A stretch of 64,000 nucleotides of DNA from Microbacterium laevaniformans (GCF_016907555.1 NZ_JAFBCE010000001.1:2046001-2110000), one strand, 5' to 3'. Numbered from the stretch's first letter, positions 1 to 9,290 are shown. The notes: generated by a model not told the origin, from the sequence alone. Numbers and translations: made by a program.

Positions 1-82
1 CGACGGCGATCGCGAGGACGAGGAAGGCACCGAAGCCCACCCAGGTGAAGATCTCGATCATCGCGTCGATCGCGTGATCCAT
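1..82 (-). CDS. N-terminus of a small hydrophobic protein (partial)
   Basis: Only the first 27 codons are inside the window. They begin with ATG at 82, preceded by a GGGGAG ribosome binding site, and read MDHAIDAMIEIFTWVGFGAF followed by LVLAIAV. The start of a transmembrane helix is therefore visible. The gene lies just downstream of tRNA-Thr on the same strand. I do not recognise the family, and the rest of the protein is beyond the window edge. Confidence 0.6.
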   Translation of the reverse strand, partial: MDHAIDAMIEIFTWVGFGAFLVLAIAV

Positions 83-108
83 GGGTCTCCCCGAAGTCGG
101 TGAAGAAG

Positions 109-184
109 TGGAGCCGCCTAAGGGAATCGAACCCTTGACCTATTCATTACGAGTGAATCGCTCTGCCGTCTGAGCTAAGGCGGC
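109..184 (-). tRNA. tRNA-Thr (anticodon CGU)
   Basis: The reverse strand folds into a complete cloverleaf. The acceptor stem GCCGCCT pairs with AGGCGGC, the T loop is GGTTCGATTCC, and the anticodon loop CTCGTAA gives CGU, for ACG codons. The discriminator base is U, and the 3' CCA is encoded (bases 109-111). Confidence 0.96.
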
Positions 185-216
185 GCAAGGAGCCGGAGCG
201 CCATGCACGATCACCG

Positions 217-222
217 ATCTTA
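217..222 (-). promoter_or_regulatory. Candidate -10 box for tRNA-Thr
   Basis: TAAGAT on the minus strand lies about 33 bases upstream of the mature tRNA-Thr 5' end, which would leave a short leader. I see no convincing -35 hexamer. Confidence 0.4.
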
Positions 223-325
223 CAGGGTCCGGAGCCCGGTCGCGAACCACGACGGCGACCGCCTCACCCGCGCGGTGTCACCGTGTTACGGAGCGATTCC
301 ACGACCTCGGTCGACTGTGCCTACC

Positions 326-397
326 GTGGATCAGGCACCGCGACGAGGCGAGCGCGGGGAGCCGAGAGATCCCGCGCGACGCGGTGCCCCGATCCAC
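326..397 (+). promoter_or_regulatory. Long structured leader hairpin before metQ
   Basis: Three nested helices are visible: GTGGATC (326-332) with GATCCAC (391-397), GGCACCGCG (334-342) with CGCGGTGCC (380-388), and GCGCGGG (352-358) with CCCGCGC (371-377). They are separated by small internal loops. The structure ends one base before the AAGGAG ribosome binding site (399-404) of metQ, so folding could gate translation. It does not match the SAM riboswitch consensus sequences I know. A regulatory role is inferred from structure and position. Confidence 0.5.
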
Positions 398-410
398 AAG
401 GAGCACCACC

Positions 411-1304
411 ATGTCCCGAAAGTCCCTGGCCGCGATCCTGGCCGTTCCCCTTGCCCTTCTTCTGAGCGCCTGCGCATCCGGCGCCGCCGCCCCCGCGGAG
501 GGCACCGGCGGCGCGCAGGACCCCGTCCGCATCGGTGTCGTCGGCGCGGGCGACCCGTACTGGCAGACCTACAAGGATGCTGCGGCCGCCGAAGGGATCA
601 CCGTCGAGATCGTGAACTTCGACGCCTACGACCAGCCCAACCCCGCCCTGTCTGCGGGCGAGCTCGACCTCAACCAGTTCCAGCACATCATCTACCTCGC
701 GACCTACAACGTGAAGGCGGGCGACGATCTGGTCCCGGTCGGTGCGACTGCGATCTACCCGCTGGGCCTGTACTCGACGAAGTACAAGAGCGTCGCGGAC
801 ATCCCGAACGGTGGCACGATCGCCGTCCCCAACGATGAGTCCAACCAGGCACGCGCCCTGCTCGTGCTGCAGTCGGCCGGCTTGATCTCGCTCAAGGGCG
901 GCGGATCGATCTTCTCGACCGTGGCCGACATCCAGCCCGGGTCCAAGGCGAAGGTCGAGGCCGTGGCCGCCGACTTCACGGCATCCTCCCTCCCCGATTT
1001 CGCCGGAGCCGTCGTCAACAACGACTTCGTCGCCAAGTCCGGACTGACCAAGGACCAGCTTCTCACGCAGGACGACCCGTCCGATCCCTCGGCCTTCCCG
1101 TACATCAACGTCTTCGCCGCCAAGGCGAAGGATGCCGACAACCCGACGTACCAGAAGCTCGTGAAGATCTACCAGGAGACGGCATCGGTGCAGCAAGGGG
1201 TGCTCGACGCATCCGGCGGCAGCGCCGTGCTGCTGAAGACGCCGGTCGCCGACCTCGTCAGCTCGCTCAAGAAGACCGAGGACGACATCCGCGCCCAGCA
1301 GTGA
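411..1304 (+). CDS. metQ: Methionine ABC transporter substrate-binding lipoprotein MetQ
   Basis: This 297-aa protein captures D- or L-methionine outside the membrane for the MetNI importer. The N-terminus is a lipoprotein signal peptide (MSRKSLAAIL, then a hydrophobic stretch) ending in a lipobox, LLSAC, whose Cys would be lipidated. The rest is a full-length NlpA/MetQ fold, including the family segments QFQHIIYL and PNDESNQARALLVLQ. The ATG at 411 was preferred over an upstream in-frame ATG at 384 because AAGGAG sits seven bases before it. It is the first gene of metQ-metN-metI, and its leader contains a long hairpin. Confidence 0.93.
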   Translation: MSRKSLAAILAVPLALLLSACASGAAAPAEGTGGAQDPVRIGVVGAGDPYWQTYKDAAAAEGITVEIVNFDAYDQPNPALSAGELDLNQFQHIIYLATYNVKAGDDLVPVGATAIYPLGLYSTKYKSVADIPNGGTIAVPNDESNQARALLVLQSAGLISLKGGGSIFSTVADIQPGSKAKVEAVAADFTASSLPDFAGAVVNNDFVAKSGLTKDQLLTQDDPSDPSAFPYINVFAAKAKDADNPTYQKLVKIYQETASVQQGVLDASGGSAVLLKTPVADLVSSLKKTEDDIRAQQ

Positions 1305-1385
1305 CCACCGCGCATGCGGCCCCGCCTACGGGCAGGGCCGCATGCGCGCGTTCGTCGTCCGTCCATCGACACCGAGCGAGATCTC

Positions 1386-2426
1386 ATGAGCCTCATCCGA
1401 CTGGTCTCCGCGACCAAGACCTATCCGCCGCAGACGAAGGGCGCTCCACCCGTCGTCGCCCTCGACGACGTCTCACTTCAGATCGCGGCCGGCGAGGTGT
1501 GCGGCGTCATCGGCTACTCGGGGGCGGGCAAGTCCACCCTCCTGCGCCTGATCAATGCCCTCGAGATCCCCACGACAGGCGCGGTCGAGATCGACGGCAC
1601 CGACATCACGCGGCTGCCCGAACGGCAGCTGCGCCGCCTCCGCTCCGATATCGGGATGATCTTCCAGCAGTTCAACCTCTTCGACTCGCGCACCGTCGCG
1701 GGTAACATCGCCTACCCGCTCGAGGTCGCCGGCAGGCCGCGGAGCGAGATCCGCCATCGCGTGGCCGAGCTGCTCGACTTCGTCGGCCTCGCCGCCCGGG
1801 CGAACGCCTACCCGGAACAGCTCTCGGGCGGGCAGAAGCAGCGCGTCGGCATCGCCCGCGCTCTCGCGACGAGCCCTCGCATCCTCCTCGCCGACGAGGC
1901 CACGAGCGCCCTCGACCCCGACACCACACAGGAGGTTCTCGCTCTCCTGCGACGCGTGAATCGTGAACTCGGCGTGACGATCGTGCTCATCACGCACGAG
2001 ATGGAGGTGATCCGGGTCATCGCCGACCGCGTCGTCGTCATGGAGGGCGGTCGTGTCATCGAGTCCGGCGGCGTGTTCGACGTACTCTCCGCCCCCCAGC
2101 ACCCCGCCACCGCACGCTTCGTGGCGAGCGTCATCGACGAGGTCCCCCGCGGCGCCGACCTTGCTGCACTGCGCGCGCGGCACGACGGGCGCATCGTCAC
2201 CATCGACGTCCGCGAGGGCGAGGGTTCCGCGCAGGCCCAGGTCTTCGCGACCCTTGCCGCGCACGGCGTGAGATTCGAAGTCGTCCACGGCGGTATCAAC
2301 GACATCCACGGTCGAGTGTTCGGCCACCTCACCCTCGCGCTCACCGGCGAGGCGGATGCCGTGGAGCGCGCACTGGCGGCGGCATCCACCGTCGCTCGTC
2401 TGACCGAGGAGGACACTCGTGGATAG
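1386..2426 (+). CDS. metN: Methionine import ATP-binding protein MetN
   Basis: A 346-aa ABC ATPase that powers methionine uptake with MetI and MetQ. Walker A is GYSGAGKSTL, the Q-loop lies in FQQFNLF, the signature is LSGGQKQR, Walker B is ILLADEATSALD, and the switch His is in THEM. After about residue 265 comes a NIL domain (DVREGEGSAQAQV onward), which in MetN homologues binds methionine and inhibits transport when the cell is replete. The start MSLIRLVSATKTYPP was chosen because the earlier in-frame residues are not MetN-like. The 3' end overlaps metI by 8 bases, implying coupled translation. Confidence 0.94.
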   Translation: MSLIRLVSATKTYPPQTKGAPPVVALDDVSLQIAAGEVCGVIGYSGAGKSTLLRLINALEIPTTGAVEIDGTDITRLPERQLRRLRSDIGMIFQQFNLFDSRTVAGNIAYPLEVAGRPRSEIRHRVAELLDFVGLAARANAYPEQLSGGQKQRVGIARALATSPRILLADEATSALDPDTTQEVLALLRRVNRELGVTIVLITHEMEVIRVIADRVVVMEGGRVIESGGVFDVLSAPQHPATARFVASVIDEVPRGADLAALRARHDGRIVTIDVREGEGSAQAQVFATLAAHGVRFEVVHGGINDIHGRVFGHLTLALTGEADAVERALAAASTVARLTEEDTRG

Positions 2427-3078
2427 GCTCATCACTCTTCTGCCGCAGCTCTGGGACGCGACGGTCGAGACCCTCTACGTCGCCTCCGCCGGGCTGCTGC
2501 TCGGCGGCCTCGGCGGCCTGGTGCTCGGAATGGCGCTCTACGCCACGCGGGCCGGCAGCCTCTTTCCCCACCGCGTGGTGTTCGGGGTTCTCAACGTCAT
2601 CGTGAACACTTTCCGTCCGATACCGTTCATCATTCTGCTCGCCGCCGTCCAACCGATCGCCCGCGGCATCGGACTTCCCGGCATCGGCGTGCCGTTCGCG
2701 ATCTTCGCGATCACGATCGCGTCGCTGTTCGCGATCAGTCGCATCGTCGAACAGAACCTGCTGACGGTGCGCCCGGGCGTGGTGGAGGCTGCGCGCGCCG
2801 CGGGAGCGAGCCGCTCCAGGATCCTGTTCCGACTGATCCCGCGCGAGGCGCTCGGCCCGCTCCTGCTGGGTTACACCTTCGTCGTCGTCGCCCTCGTGGA
2901 CATGACGGCGATGGCCGGCGCCATCGGCGCGGGCGGTCTCGGCGAGTTCGCCATCAACTACGGCTTCAAACAGTTCAACCCGTGGGTGACGTGGTCGGCG
3001 GTGCTCGTGATCATCGTCATCGTGCAGCTCGTGCAGTTCGTGGGCAACGCCCTCGCTCGACGCGTCCTGCGTCGTTAG
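2419..3078 (+). CDS. metI: Methionine ABC transporter permease MetI
   Basis: A 219-aa inner-membrane permease with about five transmembrane helices. It carries the EAA loop that docks to MetN (VEAARAAGASRSRILFRLIP). The GTG start at 2419 lies inside the end of metN and is preceded by GAGGAGGA. Length and motifs are typical of MetI. It closes the metQNI operon and faces the end of the peptidase gene only three bases away, with no obvious terminator hairpin between them. Confidence 0.94.
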   Translation: MDRLITLLPQLWDATVETLYVASAGLLLGGLGGLVLGMALYATRAGSLFPHRVVFGVLNVIVNTFRPIPFIILLAAVQPIARGIGLPGIGVPFAIFAITIASLFAISRIVEQNLLTVRPGVVEAARAAGASRSRILFRLIPREALGPLLLGYTFVVVALVDMTAMAGAIGAGGLGEFAINYGFKQFNPWVTWSAVLVIIVIVQLVQFVGNALARRVLRR

Positions 3079-3081
3079 CGA

Positions 3082-4662
3082 TCAGCAGGTGAGGCCGTTG
3101 GTCGGCACGGTACCGTCGACGAGATAGGACTCCACGGCCGTGTCGACGCAGGCGTTGCCCTTGTTGTAGCCGGTGTGGCCCTCGCCTTGGCGGGTGATCA
3201 GCACGCCCGAAGACAGCTGCTGCGCGAGCGACACCGACCACGCGTACGGGGTGGCCGGGTCGTTCGTCGTGCCGACGACGACGATCGGAGCCGCCCCATC
3301 GGCGGTGATCTTCTCACGCACGCCGGTGGGCGGATACGGCCACACCTCGCAGACGTCGACGCCCTGCCAGTACGGGGCGATCGTCGGCGCCTTCTGCTTC
3401 ACGAGCGCGTCGGCGGCATCCTTGTCGGCCTGCGCGGTGTCGAGCGGGTAGTCCATGCAGTTGTAGGCACGGAACGCCTCGGTGGAGTTGTCCTGGTAGG
3501 TGCCGTTGGAGCGCGCGTAATAGAAGTCCGCGAGCTGGAACGCCGTGTCGGGCTTGCCGGCGAGGGCATCCGACAGAGCGGTGGACAGATACGTCCAGCT
3601 GTCCTGCGAGTACAGGGCGGCGATGATCGCCGTCATCAGCGTGTCGGCGCCGAGCTTGCGGCCGTCCGAAGCGGTGAGCGGCACGCGGTCGACGCTGGCC
3701 AACAGGGTGCCGAGCGCCGCCATGCCCTCATCGACCATGCCGGAGAACGGACAGCTGCGGCTCTGCAGACAGTCCGTCATGTACGCCCGCAGCGCCGACT
3801 CGAACCCGATCGCCTGCGTCGTGCTCACGTCGAGCCCGGAAACCGACGGATCGATCGCGCCGTCGAGCACGAGTCGTCCGACCCGTTCGGGGAACAGCTT
3901 CGCGTAGGTCGCGCCCAGGAAGGTGCCGTAGGAGTAGCCGAGATAGTAGAGTTTGCTGTCCCCGAGCACGGCGCGCAGCAGATCCATGTCGCGCGCCGCA
4001 TTGTCGGTGGTGATGTACGGCAGGATGCCGCCGCTGTTGGCCTCGCAGGCCGCGACGAAGTCGCGGTTTCGCGCCGTCAGCTCGTCGGTCCACCCCTGGC
4101 TGCCGCGCGGATCGGCGGGAATGTCGAAGAGGTAGGCGTCCATCGCTGACGGGTCGAAACACCGCACCGCGGTCGAGCGGCCGACGCCGCGGGGGTCGAA
4201 ACCGATGACGTCGTAGGCGTTCGACAGCGCGGAGCCCACCGCGAACGACGAGGACTGGGCGATGAGGTCGTACCCGCTCGCGCCCGGACCTCCCGGGTTG
4301 GTCAGGAGTGAGCCGATCGGCACCCCGTCCGTCGCGGCGCGTCGGATGACGGCGAGATCGATCGTCCCGACGGCAGGGTCGGACCAGTCCAGCGGGGCCG
4401 TCACCGTGGTGCAGTCGAAGCGACCGGCATCGGTTCCGGCGCACGCCTTCCAGTCGAGCGCCTGCCCGTAGAACTGCTCGAACCCGGCCGGAACGCCGTC
4501 GACGTCGGGCTGGCGGCTCGGCGCCGGCGTGGTCGCGCTCTCGGGCGGAATCGCCGCATAGAGGCATCCGGTGAGCATCGTGGATGCCGCGGCGACGGAT
4601 GCGACCGCGACCAGCGCACGGCGGATGAGAGTTCGGCGGGGACGGCGGGGTGTCTCGGTCAC
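3082..4662 (-). CDS. Secreted alpha/beta-hydrolase, S33 tripeptidyl-aminopeptidase type
   Basis: A 526-aa lipoprotein-type exopeptidase. The N-terminus has a twin-Arg-like stretch and a lipobox (TMLTGC). The hydrolase fold shows an oxyanion motif NPGGPGASG, the nucleophile elbow GYSYG (Ser at about residue 244), an acid in TNDPATPYAW and the catalytic His in GEGHTGY. The C-terminal part (about residues 410-526) is the TAP-like domain. The GTG start overlaps the holB stop by four bases (GTGA) and has GGGAGGA upstream. Earlier in-frame codons would run into holB. The substrate is probably short peptides, inferred from the family. Confidence 0.88.
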   Translation of the reverse strand: MTETPRRPRRTLIRRALVAVASVAAASTMLTGCLYAAIPPESATTPAPSRQPDVDGVPAGFEQFYGQALDWKACAGTDAGRFDCTTVTAPLDWSDPAVGTIDLAVIRRAATDGVPIGSLLTNPGGPGASGYDLIAQSSSFAVGSALSNAYDVIGFDPRGVGRSTAVRCFDPSAMDAYLFDIPADPRGSQGWTDELTARNRDFVAACEANSGGILPYITTDNAARDMDLLRAVLGDSKLYYLGYSYGTFLGATYAKLFPERVGRLVLDGAIDPSVSGLDVSTTQAIGFESALRAYMTDCLQSRSCPFSGMVDEGMAALGTLLASVDRVPLTASDGRKLGADTLMTAIIAALYSQDSWTYLSTALSDALAGKPDTAFQLADFYYARSNGTYQDNSTEAFRAYNCMDYPLDTAQADKDAADALVKQKAPTIAPYWQGVDVCEVWPYPPTGVREKITADGAAPIVVVGTTNDPATPYAWSVSLAQQLSSGVLITRQGEGHTGYNKGNACVDTAVESYLVDGTVPTNGLTC

Positions 4663-5837
4663 AGGGTCCTCCCGCTCGCGACGGTCACGAGCATGCTCTC
4701 CAGGGCCAGGGTGGGGGCGGCGTTGCCCTCCAGGTTGCGTCGGGTGGCGGCGATCGCGTCGAGCACGACGAGGGTCCGCGGAGCGCTCCACGCGGCCGCG
4801 AGTGCTGCCAGCGCGTCGGCCAACTCGCGGTTGATGAGATCGTCGTCGCGGCCGAACTGCAGCATCAGAACGTCGCGGAACATCGACTCGAGGTCGGTCA
4901 GGACGCGATCGATGCCGTCACGCAGACTCCGGGTGGCCCGACGCTTCTGATCGTCCTCCAGCGCGCTGAGCTGACTGCGCACGGCGGGCGGCACCGCCGC
5001 TCCCGGAGTGATGCCCAGCGTCCGCAACAACGCCTCCCGTTCGGCATCGTCGCGTTCGGCGGTCAGCGCCTTGGCGTCGTCGGTGGCGACCTGAACGATG
5101 CGCGCCGCCGTCTCGACGGCCGACCCGACGCCACGCACCGACATCACGGCGCGCAGGGTCTCGTCACGGCGCGCCCGCGCGTCGGCATCCGTCGCAAGGC
5201 GCACGGCCATGCCGATGTGACGCTGCGACAGCCGCGCCGCCTGCTCGGCGGTCTGCTCGTCGACGCCCGTACGCGCCACGATGAGCCGGGCGACGTCCGC
5301 GACGTCGGGCTCGCGCAGGCGGAGAGTGCGCACGCGCGAGCGGATGGTGGGCAGAAGGTCGGCCTCGCTCGGCGCGCAGAGAATCCACACGGTGCGCTCG
5401 GGCGGCTCCTCGAGCGCCTTGAGCAACACGTTGCTGGTGCGCTCGATCATGCGATCGGCGTCTTCCATCACCATGACGCGGTACCGGCCCAGCGACGGAG
5501 AGAAATAGGAGCGTTCGACGAGGGCGCGCGCGTCCTTGATGGAGATGATGACGCCCTCGGTGCGCAGCGCCGTGAGGTCGGGGTGCGTTCCCGCGAGCAC
5601 CTGGCGCATGGCCGCCTCATCGCCCGGCTCAGCGATGAGCGCGGCGGCGAATGCCGCGGCCAGCGTCGAGCGTCCCGACCCGGCGGGGCCGGTGATCAGC
5701 CAGGCGTGGGCGAGCTGACTGGGATCGGATGCCGCGGCCTGCAGCTGCTGCAACGCCTCGTCCTGACCCCACACCTCGCCCCACGGCAACGCGGCGCGGG
5801 ATCGATCTGCCGTGGCGATCGCCGAATCCGCACTCAT
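4659..5837 (-). CDS. holB: DNA polymerase III subunit delta'
   Basis: A 392-aa clamp-loader subunit that works with DnaX (gamma/tau) and delta. It is a AAA+ relative with the P-loop variant GPAGSGRSTL, and an ADRM..TSNVLLKALEEPP segment typical of HolB. It sits downstream of topA and tmk on the same strand, a common actinobacterial order, and is followed with a 4-base overlap by the peptidase. No Shine-Dalgarno precedes the ATG. A TAGGCT box ends six bases before it, so the mRNA may be leaderless. Confidence 0.92.
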   Translation of the reverse strand: MSADSAIATADRSRAALPWGEVWGQDEALQQLQAAASDPSQLAHAWLITGPAGSGRSTLAAAFAAALIAEPGDEAAMRQVLAGTHPDLTALRTEGVIISIKDARALVERSYFSPSLGRYRVMVMEDADRMIERTSNVLLKALEEPPERTVWILCAPSEADLLPTIRSRVRTLRLREPDVADVARLIVARTGVDEQTAEQAARLSQRHIGMAVRLATDADARARRDETLRAVMSVRGVGSAVETAARIVQVATDDAKALTAERDDAEREALLRTLGITPGAAVPPAVRSQLSALEDDQKRRATRSLRDGIDRVLTDLESMFRDVLMLQFGRDDDLINRELADALAALAAAWSAPRTLVVLDAIAATRRNLEGNAAPTLALESMLVTVASGRTL

Positions 5838-5843
5838 GAGCCC

Positions 5844-5849
5844 AGCCTA
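5844..5849 (-). promoter_or_regulatory. -10 box of a leaderless promoter for holB
   Basis: TAGGCT on the minus strand is followed by six bases and then the holB ATG. Transcription starting about seven bases downstream of the box would begin at the start codon. No -35 hexamer is recognisable. Confidence 0.5.
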
Positions 5850-5903
5850 CGGGCAGGTGCCGACAGCCCACCGCCGATCGGGTCGTGCCGCGGAGGTGAC
5901 ACC

Positions 5904-6527
5904 TCAGGCCAGCAGAGGGCGGATGCGATCGCGGACAGCGGCGGCGAGCTCGTCCTCCGACCGTGCCGCGTCGAGCACGAGAAAGCGGCGTGGATCGGCC
6001 GCCGCGAGGGCGAGGAAGGCGTCGCGGACCCGCTCATGGAACGCGCTCTTCTCGGCCTCGAGACGGTCGAAGGGCTTGTCCGCCGCGTCGAGGCGCCGCC
6101 GCGCGACAGCCGGGTCGAGGTCGAGCAGCACCGTCAGATCCGGCAGCGCCCCCTCGGTGGCCCACATCGACAGATCCCGCACCTGCTCGGCATCCAGCAC
6201 GCGTCCCGCGCCCTGGTAGGCCACGGAGGAATCGAGATAGCGGTCCTGAATCACCACGTCGCCGCGCCCCAGCGCCGGCCGCACGAGCGTGGCCACGTGC
6301 TGGGCGCGGTCCGCGGCGTACAACAGCGCCTCGGCCCGCGGCGCGACCTCGCCGCGATGGTGCAGCACGATCTCGCGGATGAGCACACCCACCTCAGTGC
6401 CGCCGGGTTCGCGCGTGCGCACGACCGTGCGCTGCTGCTCACGCAACCAGTTCTCCAGACGCGTGGCCTGCGTGGTCTTGCCGGTGCCGTCGCCGCCCTC
6501 GAAGGTGACCCAGATCCCGCGGGTCAT
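5904..6527 (-). CDS. tmk: Thymidylate kinase
   Basis: A 207-aa enzyme that phosphorylates dTMP to dTDP. The P-loop is FEGGDGTGKTTQ, the DRX motif is QDRYLDSSVAYQG, and the substrate-binding REPGGTEVG is present. The LID region (VARRRLDAADKPFDR) looks complete. The ATG overlaps the topA stop by four bases, so it is translationally coupled to topA. holB follows about 70 bases downstream. Together with tdk further right, it gives the window both kinases of the thymidine salvage route. Confidence 0.95.
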   Translation of the reverse strand: MTRGIWVTFEGGDGTGKTTQATRLENWLREQQRTVVRTREPGGTEVGVLIREIVLHHRGEVAPRAEALLYAADRAQHVATLVRPALGRGDVVIQDRYLDSSVAYQGAGRVLDAEQVRDLSMWATEGALPDLTVLLDLDPAVARRRLDAADKPFDRLEAEKSAFHERVRDAFLALAAADPRRFLVLDAARSEDELAAAVRDRIRPLLA

Positions 6528-9223
6528 TTCTTCTTGGCGGCCGGCTTGCGCGTGGTCGTCGCTCGCCGGGTGGTGCGCTTGGGCGCGGGACCTTTGGCGC
6601 GCTTGTCCGCCAGCATCTGCACGGCGACCTCGAACGTGATGTCATCGGCGGTCTGCCCACGCGGGATGGTGACATTCGTGGTGCCGTCGGTCACGTACGC
6701 GCCGAACCGGCCATCCTTGATGCGGATGGGCTTGCCCGACACGGGGTCGGCCTCGAACTCCTTCAGGAAGCTCGCGGCGCGGTTCGCGTACTTGGGCTGC
6801 GCATAGATCTCCAGCGCCTGCTCGAGCGTGATGTCGAAGATCTGGTCCTCGCTCGTGAGCGAGCGCGAGTCCGTGCCCTTCTTCAGGTACGGGCCATAGG
6901 GGCCGTTCTGGGCCGTGATCGGAGTCTGCGTCTCCGGGTCGACGCCGACGGTGCGCGGCAGCGAGAAGAGCTTCAGAGCGGTCTCGAGGTCGATGGTCTC
7001 GGGCGACATGCTCTTGAACAGCGACGCACGGCGCGGCTTGGGCGCTTCGACCTTCTTCTTGGCGACGCGCTTCTTGGGGGCGCCTTCGGTCGCGACCGGC
7101 TCGGGCTCGGACTCGGGATCGGCGGGCAGCACCTCTTCGAGGTAGGGACCGAAGCGTCCATCCTTGACGACGATGTCCCGCCCGTTGTCCGGGTTCTGCC
7201 CGAGCACCCGGTCGCCGGCGATTGGCGCGTCGATGAGCTCACGAGCCTTGTCGGGGGTGAGCTCGTCGGGGGCCAGATCGCTCGGGACGTTGACGATGCG
7301 CGTCGTGCCGTCATCGTTGGGCACGTCGAGGTACGGCCCGTAGCGTCCGAAGCGGAGCGTGGCGACGTCGCCGATCTTGGTGGCGTTGATCTCACGCGCG
7401 TCGATCTCGCCGAGGTTGTCGAGGATGTGGCGCAGACCGACGTGGTTCTCGGAGCCGAAGTAGAACTCGTTCAACCACGCGACCCGCTGCTGCTCGCCGC
7501 GGGCGATCGCGTCGAGATCGTCTTCGAGCGCCGCGGTGAAGTCGTAGTCCACGAGGTCGGCGAAGTGCTCCTCGAGCAGTCGGACGACGCTGAACGCGAG
7601 CCAGCTCGGAACCAGCGCCTGGCCCCGCTTGGTGACGTACTCGCGATTGATGATGACGTCGATGATGCTCGCGAAGGTGGATGGGCGGCCGATCCCCTTC
7701 TCCTCGAGCGCCTTGACCAGCGAAGCCTCGGTGTAGCGGGGCTTCGGGCTCGTCGCATGGCCCTTGGGCTCGACGTCGCTCAGAGAGAGCACGTCGCCGA
7801 CGGCGAGCGCCGGAAGGGACTGATCGTCGGACTTGTCCGCGTCGCCGCGCTTCTCGTCCCGTCCCTCTTCGTAGGCCTCGAGGAAGCCTTTGAAGGTGTA
7901 GACGGTGCCCGATGCGGTGAAGGCGGCCGTCCGACCTGCGGCTTCGGTCTCGAGCGTCACCGTGGTCGTTTCGTACTTCGCATCCGACATCTGCGAGGCG
8001 ACGGTGCGCTTCCAGATGAGCTCGTACAGACGCAGCTCGTCGCGGTCGAGCGAGGACGCGACGGATGCCGGGGTGCGGAACGCATCACCGGAGGGGCGGA
8101 TCGCCTCGTGGGCCTCCTGCGCGTTCTTGCTGTTGTTGCGGTAGCTGCGCGGGTTGACCGGGACGGCCTTGTCGCCGTACAGGGCGACGGCCTGGGTGCG
8201 CGCGGCGGTGACGGCCTGCGTCGACAGGGCCGTCGAGTCGGTGCGCATATAGGTGATGAAACCCTTCTCGTAGAGCCGCTGCGCGACGCCCATGGCGTGC
8301 TTGGCGCTCATCGAGAGCTTGCGTCCGGCCTCCTGCTGCAGGGTGGAGGTGGTGAACGGCGGCTTCGGGCTGCGGGTGCCGGGCTTGGCTTCGACGGCGG
8401 TGACGGTGGCGTCGCCTCGCGTCTCGATCGCGGTGGCAAGTTCACGCGCCTGCGACTCCGTCAGCACGACGACGGCCTTCTTGAGCTGACCGGCGTCGTC
8501 GAAGTCGGTGCCGCGGGCCAGCGGCGCGCCGTCGAGGCGGGCGAGGCGCGTGGCGAAGGGCTCCTGTCCGGAGGCGGCGAGTGCCTCCACATCCCAGTAG
8601 GAGGCCGAGACGAACGCCATCCGCTCACGCTCGCGATCGACGACCAGGCGGGTGGCCGCCGACTGCACGCGCCCGGCGGAGGTGCCCTGACCGACCTTGC
8701 GCCGGGTGACGTCGGACACGTCCCACCCGTACAGGCGGTCGAGGATGCGGCGTGTCTCCTGAGCGTCGACCAGCGCGAGATCGAGCTCGCGGGTGTTGTC
8801 GACGGCGGCGCGGATGGCGTCCTTGGTGATCTCGTGGAACACCATGCGCTTGACGGGGACCTTGGGCTTGAGTGCCTCCAGGAGGTGCCACGCGATGGCT
8901 TCGCCTTCGCGGTCTTCATCGGTTGCGAGCAGGAGCTCGTCGGCGTTCTTCAGGGCGCGCTTGAGTTCGGCGACGGTCTTCTTGCCGCGCTCGCTCTCCA
9001 CGTACAGAGGAGTGAAGCCGTTCTCGATGTCGATCGAGTACTTCCCGACCGAGGTCTTCTTCAGTTCGGCGGGAATGTCCTTCTTGTCCGCAAGGTCACG
9101 AATGTGACCGACCGAGCTGAGCACCTCGTATCCGTCGCCCAGGTATCCCTGGATCGACTTCATCTTCGTCGGCGACTCGACGATGACGAGCTTCTTGCCC
9201 CCAGCACTCTTGACAGCTGCCAC
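6524..9223 (-). CDS. topA: DNA topoisomerase I
   Basis: An 899-aa type IA topoisomerase that relaxes negative supercoils. The Toprim domain begins KKLVIVESPTKMKSIQGYLG and includes ATDEDREGEAIAWHL. The catalytic Tyr is in FITYMRTDST (about residue 325). The C-terminus lacks the Zn-finger cysteines of the E. coli enzyme. Instead it has repeated topo C-terminal modules (DGRFGPYL, NGPYGPYLKKG, DGRFGAYV) and a Lys-rich tail, as in other actinobacteria. The GTG at 9223 was preferred because AGAAAGGA precedes it. tmk overlaps its stop. Confidence 0.95.
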   Translation of the reverse strand: MAAVKSAGGKKLVIVESPTKMKSIQGYLGDGYEVLSSVGHIRDLADKKDIPAELKKTSVGKYSIDIENGFTPLYVESERGKKTVAELKRALKNADELLLATDEDREGEAIAWHLLEALKPKVPVKRMVFHEITKDAIRAAVDNTRELDLALVDAQETRRILDRLYGWDVSDVTRRKVGQGTSAGRVQSAATRLVVDRERERMAFVSASYWDVEALAASGQEPFATRLARLDGAPLARGTDFDDAGQLKKAVVVLTESQARELATAIETRGDATVTAVEAKPGTRSPKPPFTTSTLQQEAGRKLSMSAKHAMGVAQRLYEKGFITYMRTDSTALSTQAVTAARTQAVALYGDKAVPVNPRSYRNNSKNAQEAHEAIRPSGDAFRTPASVASSLDRDELRLYELIWKRTVASQMSDAKYETTTVTLETEAAGRTAAFTASGTVYTFKGFLEAYEEGRDEKRGDADKSDDQSLPALAVGDVLSLSDVEPKGHATSPKPRYTEASLVKALEEKGIGRPSTFASIIDVIINREYVTKRGQALVPSWLAFSVVRLLEEHFADLVDYDFTAALEDDLDAIARGEQQRVAWLNEFYFGSENHVGLRHILDNLGEIDAREINATKIGDVATLRFGRYGPYLDVPNDDGTTRIVNVPSDLAPDELTPDKARELIDAPIAGDRVLGQNPDNGRDIVVKDGRFGPYLEEVLPADPESEPEPVATEGAPKKRVAKKKVEAPKPRRASLFKSMSPETIDLETALKLFSLPRTVGVDPETQTPITAQNGPYGPYLKKGTDSRSLTSEDQIFDITLEQALEIYAQPKYANRAASFLKEFEADPVSGKPIRIKDGRFGAYVTDGTTNVTIPRGQTADDITFEVAVQMLADKRAKGPAPKRTTRRATTTRKPAAKKK

Positions 9224-9290
9224 GTGGCGTCCTTTCTCCGATGCACACCATACACACCGCCCCATGGGGAAGACGCTGGGAGCGGGCCGG

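Noticed and set aside
185..410. SAM riboswitch upstream of metQ
   Set aside because: I looked for the SAM-I and SAM-IV core sequences and did not see them; only the unclassified hairpin remains.
4650..6806. A 718-codon open frame on the plus strand across holB, tmk and topA
   Set aside because: It is antisense to three well-supported genes, rich in Arg/Gly/His, and has no recognisable domain. GC-rich DNA produces such shadows.
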